A stretch of 64,000 nt of DNA from assembly GCA_965242855.1 (NCBI GenBank), contig OZ251509.1, positions 2,356,001-2,420,000 of the forward strand, in the 5' to 3' direction. Below, piece by piece: positions 8,440-15,090 of this stretch (within the stretch, counting starts at the first letter, position 1; each line of letters begins with the position of its first letter). A program made the position numbers and the translations under genes. The notes under the pieces are model-generated. The model ran no database searches. It worked only from the letters and a program-made list of their open reading frames with translations, and was not told the origin of the DNA. Source of the stretch: WTGU01 sp965242855. GTDB lineage: Bacteria; Pseudomonadota; Alphaproteobacteria; UBA828.

Positions 8440-9804
8440 ATGATCATCAAGCGCCGCGGAACGCGGTCCGAAGAAGGCGCGCGCAAGCGCTTCCTGAACA
8501 GCCGGCGGAACTTTCTCAAGGGCGCGGGCCTGGCCGGCGTCGGCGCCGCCGCGATGTCCGGCGGGTTGCTCGCCGAGATCAACGACGGCGCGCGCGCCGA
8601 AGGCGAGCCGATCCCGGTCGGGGGCTGCGTCCCGCTGACGGGCTGGGCCGCCGCCGACGGCCTCTCGTTCAAGAGCGGCCTCGAACTCGCCTGCGAGGAG
8701 ATCAACGCCATGGGCGGCATCCTCGGCCGGCCGCTGGCGCCGGTCTTCGAGGACAGCAAGGAGCAGGGCGCCGACAACATCATCCCGGCGATGCAGCGGC
8801 TGATCGACCGCCACGAGGTCCACGCCATCATCAACGGCTACAACACCGGCGCCGTCACCGCCGAATACGACACCATCGCCGACGCCGGCGTGCCCTACAT
8901 CCACCACAACACCGACATCGTCCACCACGAGACGGTCGGCAACGACCCGGAGACCTATTTCAGCATCTTCATGGCCGACCCCGCCGAATACTGGTACGGC
9001 GAGGGCTACCTGAAGTTCATCAGCGATCTCAAGGATTCCGGCAAGTGGCAGGCGCCCAACAACAAGGTCGCCATCGTCACCGGCTCCCAGAACTACAGCG
9101 TCGTCATCGCCAACGCGATCCGCGATTCGGCGACCAAATACGGCTGGGAGGTGAGCCTCTACGAGACCGTGGTGGTGCCGATCTCCGAGTGGGGCCCGAC
9201 CCTCCAGAAGATCCGCAACGAACCGCCGGCGGCCATCGCCATCACCCACTGGGTGCCGCAGGATCTCGCCCAGTTCATGATGCAGTTCGTGCCCAACCCG
9301 ACCAACAGCCTCGTCTACATGCAGTACGGCCCGCTGCTCTCGGCCTTCCGCGAGATCGGCAAGGAAGCGACCAACGGCGTCCTCTTCGCCACCGTGGTCG
9401 GCGCCCTCCAGGACGAGATGGGCCAAGCGTTCTTCGAGCGCTTCAATGCGAAGTTCGGCGAGAGCGCGAGCCCGCTCACGGGATCGCAGCCCTACGATTC
9501 CTGCCACTACTGGGCGATCGCGGCGGCGATGGCGGGCGGCACCGGCGGCCCCGGCGATTTCGACCAGAACGAGAAGGTCTGCGACCGCATCCGCCGCATG
9601 ATCTACCGGGGCGTCCAGGGCGCCACGGCGTTCGTCCCGCCCTACCAGGCCGCGCGCACCTACCCGACGGAAACGCGCGACCCATCGCTCGGGATGCCGC
9701 ATCAGTTCCTCCAGGTGCAGAATCACCTGGAGCAGGGCAAGCTGATCGCGCCCTCGCCCTACGAAACTTCCGCGTTCCAGGTTCCGCCGTGGATTGACGC
9801 ATAG
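8440..9804 (+). CDS. Amide/urea-type ABC transporter substrate-binding protein (Tat-exported)
   Basis: A 454-residue type I periplasmic binding protein of the branched-chain amino acid/urea/short-chain amide class. A twin-arginine signal SRRNFLKG at residues 21-28 is followed by a hydrophobic stretch to about residue 47. Mature-domain landmarks are PLTGWAAADGLSFKSGLELA, LIDRHEVHAIINGYN and ADAGVPYIHHNT. The start is fixed by AGGAAGGG 7-8 bp upstream of the ATG. It heads a five-gene operon with two ATPases and two permeases and sits beside the amine-related glnT-glx cluster. A close paralogue lies at 44581-45981. Substrate is probably an amide, urea or amine derivative rather than leucine, but this is inference. 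Confidence 0.85.
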   Translation: MIIKRRGTRSEEGARKRFLNSRRNFLKGAGLAGVGAAAMSGGLLAEINDGARAEGEPIPVGGCVPLTGWAAADGLSFKSGLELACEEINAMGGILGRPLAPVFEDSKEQGADNIIPAMQRLIDRHEVHAIINGYNTGAVTAEYDTIADAGVPYIHHNTDIVHHETVGNDPETYFSIFMADPAEYWYGEGYLKFISDLKDSGKWQAPNNKVAIVTGSQNYSVVIANAIRDSATKYGWEVSLYETVVVPISEWGPTLQKIRNEPPAAIAITHWVPQDLAQFMMQFVPNPTNSLVYMQYGPLLSAFREIGKEATNGVLFATVVGALQDEMGQAFFERFNAKFGESASPLTGSQPYDSCHYWAIAAAMAGGTGGPGDFDQNEKVCDRIRRMIYRGVQGATAFVPPYQAARTYPTETRDPSLGMPHQFLQVQNHLEQGKLIAPSPYETSAFQVPPWIDA

Positions 9805-9829
9805 GCGCCGCGGACGCACAGGCGCCGTG

Positions 9830-10630
9830 ATGGAGCCGGCGGCGCCCGCGCCGTTGCTTTCCTGCCAGGGCGTCGACAAGTATTTCGGCGCCCTGGCCGC
9901 CGTTCGGAACATGACCTTCGACGTCTTCCCGGGCGAGGCGCTCGGGATCGGCGGCCCGAACGGCGCGGGCAAGACGACGCTGTTCGACGTGATCTCGGGG
10001 CTGAACCCTGCGACCGCCGGGCGCATCGTCTTCGACGGCAAGGCCATCACCCGCGCCTCGCCCGACCGCACCTGCCGGCTCGGCATCGCCCGGACCTTCC
10101 AGCTGAACGCCGGGTTCGACACCCTGTCGGCGCGCGAGAACACCCTCATCGCCGCCTATTTCGGGCGTCACGATCGCCTGCTGCCCGGCGTCCGCTTCGA
10201 CAGGGAGACCATCCGCCTCGCCGACGAGGCGATGGCCTTCGTGGGGCTGGAGGAGGTCGCGCACGAGACCGTGCGCACCTTGCCGGTGTACCACCGCAAG
10301 CTGCTGATGGTGGCGGGCGCCCTGGTGACGCAGCCGAAGCTGCTGTTGATGGACGAGCCCGTGGGCGGCCTCAACCCGCGGGAGATCGACGACGTGATGG
10401 CGCTCGTCCGCCGCCTCAAGGAGCGCGGTCTCACCATCATGCTCATCGAGCACGTGATGCGCTTTCTCGTGCGGCTCTCCGACCGGGTGCTGATCATGCA
10501 TCACGGGGAGAATATCTACGAAGGCTCGGCCTCCGGCCTGATCCGCGACGAGACGGTGGTCGACGTCTATCTGGGCGAGGGCTCCTCCCGCCGCCTCCGG
10601 CACATCCTGGAGGAGCCGGCGGGCGCATGA
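9830..10630 (+). CDS. ABC transporter ATPase, LivG/UrtD-like, with degenerate signature motif
   Basis: A 266-residue nucleotide-binding subunit. Walker A is GGPNGAGKTT at residues 41-50, Walker B is LLLMDEPVGGLNP, and the switch His is in MLIEHVMRF. The usual LSGGQ-like signature is missing: the equivalent stretch reads LPVYHRKLLMVAGAL. The ATG at 9830 was chosen over a TTG at 9794 that would overlap the binding-protein gene. The next ATPase overlaps by 4 bp (ATGA). The cytoplasmic LivG/LivF pair powers import of the ligand captured by the preceding binding protein. Confidence 0.88.
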   Translation: MEPAAPAPLLSCQGVDKYFGALAAVRNMTFDVFPGEALGIGGPNGAGKTTLFDVISGLNPATAGRIVFDGKAITRASPDRTCRLGIARTFQLNAGFDTLSARENTLIAAYFGRHDRLLPGVRFDRETIRLADEAMAFVGLEEVAHETVRTLPVYHRKLLMVAGALVTQPKLLLMDEPVGGLNPREIDDVMALVRRLKERGLTIMLIEHVMRFLVRLSDRVLIMHHGENIYEGSASGLIRDETVVDVYLGEGSSRRLRHILEEPAGA

Positions 10631-11343
10631 GCGAAGCCCTGCTCGAGGTCGCGGCGCTCGACGCCGGCTACCACGGCCAGCGGGTGCTGCGGGACATTTC
10701 GTTCGAGGTGCCGGAAGGCGGCCTGATCACCATCATCGGGCCGAACGGCCACGGCAAGACGACCCTGCTCCGCGCCATCTCGGGCCTGATCCGGCCGCTG
10801 GCCGGCGCGATACGCTTCGACGGCAGGGCGATCGGCGGCGAGCGCATCGACCGGATCGTGGCCCGCGGCATCGTGCACATCCCGCAGGGCGACATGGTCT
10901 TCTCGGAAATGACCGTGCGCGACAACCTGCTGATGGGCGCCTACCTGCCGGCGCCCTTCGCGCGCGCCGGCGAGAGCCTGCGGGAGGTGTACGCGCTGCT
11001 GCCGCGCCTCGAAGAGCGGGCGGGCCAGATCGCCTCCACCCTCTCCGGCGGCGAGCGGCGGATGCTGGCGATCGGCCGCGGGATGATGACGGGCGGGCGC
11101 ATCCTGCTGATCGACGAGCCCTCGCTCGGCCTCGCGCCCATCGCCATCGACCACATCTACGGGGCGATCCGGGAGCTGAAGGCGAAGGGCCGCACGATCC
11201 TTCTGGTGGAGGAAAACGCGAGCCGCGTCGCCGACCTGGCGGACCGCATCTACCTGCTCGACAACGGTCGCTTCGTCTGGCGGGGCTCGGCCGACGAGCT
11301 GGGCGCCCACGAAGAGCTGCTCGAGACCTATCTCGGCGGCTGA
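10627..11343 (+). CDS. ABC transporter ATPase, LivF/UrtE-like
   Basis: A 238-residue ATPase with Walker A GPNGHGKTT, a canonical signature TLSGGERRMLAIGRG, Walker B ILLIDEPSLGLAP and the C-terminal LivF-type ending. It overlaps the stop of the LivG-like gene (ATGA at 10627) and ends 9 bp before the first permease, so it is a core operon member. Because its partner has a degenerate signature, only one of the two composite ATP sites of the heterodimer would be canonical. Substrate specificity does not reside in this subunit. Confidence 0.92.
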   Translation: MSEALLEVAALDAGYHGQRVLRDISFEVPEGGLITIIGPNGHGKTTLLRAISGLIRPLAGAIRFDGRAIGGERIDRIVARGIVHIPQGDMVFSEMTVRDNLLMGAYLPAPFARAGESLREVYALLPRLEERAGQIASTLSGGERRMLAIGRGMMTGGRILLIDEPSLGLAPIAIDHIYGAIRELKAKGRTILLVEENASRVADLADRIYLLDNGRFVWRGSADELGAHEELLETYLGG

Positions 11344-11352
11344 GACGGCGCG

Positions 11353-12231
11353 GTGGAAACCCTCGTCCAGATTCTCGCGAGCGGCCTCACGCTGGGCGCG
11401 ATGTACGCCGCGAGCGCCATCGGCCTCTCGCTCGTCTGGGGGGCGATGGGCGTGCTCAACATGGCCCACGGCGCCCTGCTCACCATCGGCGGCTACGCCT
11501 CCTATTCGGCGGTGTCGGGCCTGGGCCTGCCGTGGTTCCTCGGCCTGCCGGCGGCGGCGGTCGCGAGCTTCGTCGTCGGCCTCGCGATCTACCACGTCAT
11601 CTTCCGCTTCATGTACCGGCACCCGGCGTTCGAGACCAACGTCATCATCGCCACCGTGGGCCTCGCCATCTTCCTCGAACAGGTGGTGCTGCTGATCTAC
11701 GGCGCCTACCCCTTCCCGCAGCCCTTCTCCATTGAGGAGGGTTTCTTCGTTTCCGGGGTCTTCGTGCGTTATCAGAACGTGTTGATCCTGGTGCTCGCGG
11801 TGGTCACCATGCTGCTGGTGGCGGCGCTCCTCGACCGGACGCGCATGGGCCGCGCCATCAGGGCGACGGCGCTGAACCGCGAGGCCGCCCAGCTCATGGG
11901 AGTCGACGTGGGCCGCGTCTTCGCCCAGGTCATGGGGATCGCCGGCATCGTCGCCGCCATCTCGGGTGTGATGCTGAGCTCGATCACGACGCTGTCGCCG
12001 ACCATGGGCTACGACCCCATGCTCAAGGCGTTCATCGTCTGCGTGATCGCAGGGCTCGGCAACGTGCCGGGAGCCCTGGTCGCAGCCTTCGCCCTCGGGT
12101 TGTTCGAAGCCGTGGTCCAATTCGCGCTGGGCGTCCGCTTCGGCTTTCCGGCGCTCCTGCTGCTGGTCATCATCGCCCTGATCTGGCGGCCCTACGGCGT
12201 GTTCGGGCGCCGCACGGTGCGGCGCGTCTGA
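11353..12231 (+). CDS. ABC transporter permease, LivH/UrtB-like
   Basis: A 292-residue integral membrane protein from a GTG start, with about eight hydrophobic segments. Typical family stretches are GAMYAASAIGLSLVWGAMGV and VLNMAHGALLTIGGYASY near the N-terminus and MLKAFIVCVIAGLGNVPGAL near residues 215-240. The final codon shares its A with the start codon of the next permease (TGATG at 12229-12233). It forms the membrane channel together with the LivM-like partner. Confidence 0.9.
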   Translation: METLVQILASGLTLGAMYAASAIGLSLVWGAMGVLNMAHGALLTIGGYASYSAVSGLGLPWFLGLPAAAVASFVVGLAIYHVIFRFMYRHPAFETNVIIATVGLAIFLEQVVLLIYGAYPFPQPFSIEEGFFVSGVFVRYQNVLILVLAVVTMLLVAALLDRTRMGRAIRATALNREAAQLMGVDVGRVFAQVMGIAGIVAAISGVMLSSITTLSPTMGYDPMLKAFIVCVIAGLGNVPGALVAAFALGLFEAVVQFALGVRFGFPALLLLVIIALIWRPYGVFGRRTVRRV

Positions 12232-13241
12232 TGTTCGAGACGGGACCGAACTGGCGGCGCGACGCGGCGCTCGGCGGGCTGCTGCTCGCGGTCGCGATCG
12301 CGATCCCGTTCCTGGGCCCCTCCCGCTACCTGGTCGGGCAGCTCACGCTCTTCTTCATCTGGGCCACGGTGGTCTCGCAGTGGAACCTGGTGTTCGGCGT
12401 CGCCGGCATCTTCTCCCTGGCGCAGATGGCGATCTTCGCCTTCGGCGGCTTCGCGACCGGCATGTTGTCGCTCTATCTGGGCCTCTCGCTATGGGCCGCG
12501 CTGCCGCTGGCCGGCATCGGCGCGATCCTGTTCAGCCTCCTCATCGGCCTCGCCTGCCTGCGCCTCCGCGGGCCTTACGTCGCACTTCTGACACTCGCCA
12601 TCGCTCAGGTGATGTACCTGCTGATCATCACCGACACGGCCTGTTTCTACATGGAGGGCGTGACCTGCCGGAACTTCACCGGCGGTACGCGCGGCCTCTC
12701 CAAATTCGGCGATTTCGGCTTCCGCGAGCTGCTGGGCCGCCGGGATTACCTGAAGGGCGATTACTTCCTCTCCCTCTTCCTCCTGGCGCTGGCGACGGTC
12801 TTCTCCTTCGTCATCATCCGCAGCCCGCTCGGCTTCGCCTTCCGGGCGCTCCGCGACAACGCGGAATACGGCGTCTCGCGGGGCCTCAACCGCTTCAAGT
12901 ACCAGCTGCTCGTGTTCGCGATGACGGCCTTCTTCACCGGCTTGGCGGGCGGCGTCTTCGCCGGGCATTTCCGGGTGATCGGCGCGAACGTCCTCCATCT
13001 GCCGCTGCTGCTGTTCCTGGTCTCGATGATGGTCGTAGGCGGCCTGGGCCGCGCCTGGGGGCCGCTCCTCGGCGCCGCGCTGGTCATGCTCGCGGACGAG
13101 GGGATGAAGGATTTCGTCGAGATCCGGAACATGGGCTACGGCGCCCTCATCGTCGCCATCGTCGTGCTCCTCCCCCAGGGCGCGGCCGGCGGCCTGGAAC
13201 AACTCTGGACCCGCCTCCGCCGCTTCCGACGGAACGAGTGA
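12231..13241 (+). CDS. ABC transporter permease, LivM/UrtC-like
   Basis: A 336-residue membrane protein with roughly nine to ten hydrophobic segments and the LivM hallmark WNLVFGVAGIFSLAQMAIFAF (here split across residues about 47-67), then RALRDNAEYGVSRGLNRFKY in the cytoplasmic loop. It overlaps the upstream permease by one base. A cysteine-bearing loop (ITDTACFYMEGVTCRNF) between membrane segments is shared in position with the paralogue at 41083-42114. It is the last gene of the operon and is followed by a GC-rich hairpin. Confidence 0.9.
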   Translation: MFETGPNWRRDAALGGLLLAVAIAIPFLGPSRYLVGQLTLFFIWATVVSQWNLVFGVAGIFSLAQMAIFAFGGFATGMLSLYLGLSLWAALPLAGIGAILFSLLIGLACLRLRGPYVALLTLAIAQVMYLLIITDTACFYMEGVTCRNFTGGTRGLSKFGDFGFRELLGRRDYLKGDYFLSLFLLALATVFSFVIIRSPLGFAFRALRDNAEYGVSRGLNRFKYQLLVFAMTAFFTGLAGGVFAGHFRVIGANVLHLPLLLFLVSMMVVGGLGRAWGPLLGAALVMLADEGMKDFVEIRNMGYGALIVAIVVLLPQGAAGGLEQLWTRLRRFRRNE

Positions 13242-13243
13242 CG

Positions 13244-13262
13244 CCGGGCGGTACACGCCCGG
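13244..13262 (+). terminator. GC-rich hairpin after the ABC operon
   Basis: CCGGGCG - GTACA - CGCCCGG, a perfect 7-bp stem with a 5-nt loop 2 bp after the permease stop. No T-run follows, so it is a weak intrinsic terminator at best, or an mRNA-stabilising hairpin. Just beyond it base composition drops sharply towards the AT-richer gene. Confidence 0.4.
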
Positions 13263-13443
13263 GACGCGCGAAAGAAAGACCCGGCATCAGCCGTTGCCTG
13301 CCTGCCGCGCGGAAACCTCTGTGGCGTGAAGTTATATGATCCCAAATCCGGAGCGATTGAACGCCCCTCTTTCCTTCTAACTCGATTCTTTTTGCGGCAA
13401 AATATCGACCAAAGGAATAAGTATTCGCAGACCTACCGCGTCT

Positions 13444-15075
13444 TCAGCCATCTTCATCGTTAATTCGCCTCTCCAGCGATCCAAGGTCGATATGTTCTGG
13501 GGGAAGTATGAATTTGTAAATACCTTCTTTAGATCCAGCACCGGACCGGATATGGATCATTAATGGGCTATAAACGACTGTGATTGCCGCACTCTGCTTT
13601 GTAAGACCATACCGTGCAAGGGACGAATATATCACGCTACTCGACACCACTTGACCATGCTCTACGCAAACTCTGAGCAACGCCAAATCCCGTTGGCTGA
13701 GGGTCATCCATTCACACTTGGCCTTCTTCACTATGATCCCGCCACCAATCTCAAATAGTCCCGATTGTTTGGCAATTCCCTCCAGAACCACGGTTGGAAT
13801 ATCCCTATGCACAAGTCTGTGTCCAGGAATCGAGCGAGCGAGCTCAAGTGTTTTTGCCTCTTCTGCGACAGAAAAAATTTTGCACAAACATGCCAAAATA
13901 GCGTTGCCAGTAATACGATAATTTTGCAGTGGAAACTTAGGTTTTCGCCAGAAATATTGACATGCATCGTCTAAAAACGCCCATCGAGGATGCACTTCTA
14001 TGATCTTCCTTAAAGAAGTTTCGTCACAGTCAATATGCTTCAAAGACTCCCTCAAATTATGATACATATTGGAATTGAGTTTTTCAAGAGCGTGAAGAGT
14101 CTTGGGGGTATCAGTATCCTTTAATCGCACGATGATTTCATCATCCCCAGCTGCTACACTCTTGAATGGAAAGTTCGTACCCAAGATATCAGACATGGTT
14201 TTGAGTTGATCAAATATTCGCACAGGATTAGGCGCAGATCCATAGCCGAACAAAGATACGAAATGTCGGATTGTCCAGATCGGATTATCTTCGGACTCCT
14301 GCCCTTCCACTTCTTGTATTGTCGACTCCCACTTCACAAACCGAGCATTTTGACTTCGATGATGGAGCCGCTCTTCTGCCTGATCAACGACCTGCCGTAT
14401 CCGTTCCCTGCTGACCGGTTTATTAAATCCATACTCAATCGCTTGGTCGGCGATTTCCTGAAGCGTCAAAGCTTCGCCACCATCAATGCCACGATATCGG
14501 ATGAAGCACCGTGCGCGATTCTGGTGTGCACCAGACAGCAATCGATTCACGATATATAGCAATTCTTCCTTGACCGTGTTCGCCCCTTCGCAACACACCT
14601 CCAGAACAGGTGGATTCGGGTGATGCATGCCAAGCCGTAGCCCCCACTTTTCAAGGCCGTCACGGACGATAGAAAGGTCCGCTGGGCTTATTCCCGGCAT
14701 CAGGAGTTCATCTCCCGTCTTGCGGATAAGTTCGCTTACACTTCCAATACCTCCGTATCCCAGTAACCACATGACACGAATAAAATTCTCAAGATCATCC
14801 ACCCGTGATTCGTGTTGTTCATCAACTATATCTGTATCCTCCATACCGAGGCGCAAACCATATCTTTCAAGCTCCTCCTCAATCACAGCCAAGCTTTTTT
14901 TACCCATATTGGGAATACTTAGCAACTCTTTCGGAGTCTTACGAATAAGGTCACCGACATAGATGATATTCCCATTCATCAAGCAATTATGGGCACGAAC
15001 TGTAAGTTCAAGCTCAGTAACCCGTTTCGACAGTATAGATCCCACCGTATCGGTCCGACTATCTTGGTTCGTCAT
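13444..15075 (-). CDS. RNA polymerase alpha-CTD-like / sigma region-4-like fusion protein on a low-GC island
   Basis: A 543-residue protein I cannot assign to a characterised family. Residues about 15-78 are strikingly like the C-terminal domain of RNA polymerase alpha: VTELELTVRAHNCL and IPNMGKKSLAVIEEEL keep the residues equivalent to R265, N268, C269, G296, K298 and S299 of E. coli RpoA, which contact UP-element DNA. Residues 93-150 are a second, degenerate copy that ends like alpha (GLRLGMHHPNPP) but has lost GKKS. Residues about 180-227 resemble sigma70 region 4 (LTLQEIADQ, then VSRERIRQVVDQAEERL). The last 300 residues are unrecognised; the end may be a winged helix. Composition is about 45 % GC against about 70 % around it, so recent transfer is likely. 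It starts 15 bp after the stop of the upstream molybdoenzyme gene. Confidence 0.85.
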   Translation of the reverse strand: MTNQDSRTDTVGSILSKRVTELELTVRAHNCLMNGNIIYVGDLIRKTPKELLSIPNMGKKSLAVIEEELERYGLRLGMEDTDIVDEQHESRVDDLENFIRVMWLLGYGGIGSVSELIRKTGDELLMPGISPADLSIVRDGLEKWGLRLGMHHPNPPVLEVCCEGANTVKEELLYIVNRLLSGAHQNRARCFIRYRGIDGGEALTLQEIADQAIEYGFNKPVSRERIRQVVDQAEERLHHRSQNARFVKWESTIQEVEGQESEDNPIWTIRHFVSLFGYGSAPNPVRIFDQLKTMSDILGTNFPFKSVAAGDDEIIVRLKDTDTPKTLHALEKLNSNMYHNLRESLKHIDCDETSLRKIIEVHPRWAFLDDACQYFWRKPKFPLQNYRITGNAILACLCKIFSVAEEAKTLELARSIPGHRLVHRDIPTVVLEGIAKQSGLFEIGGGIIVKKAKCEWMTLSQRDLALLRVCVEHGQVVSSSVIYSSLARYGLTKQSAAITVVYSPLMIHIRSGAGSKEGIYKFILPPEHIDLGSLERRINDEDG

Positions 15076-15090
15076 AACGAGGCGCCGACG

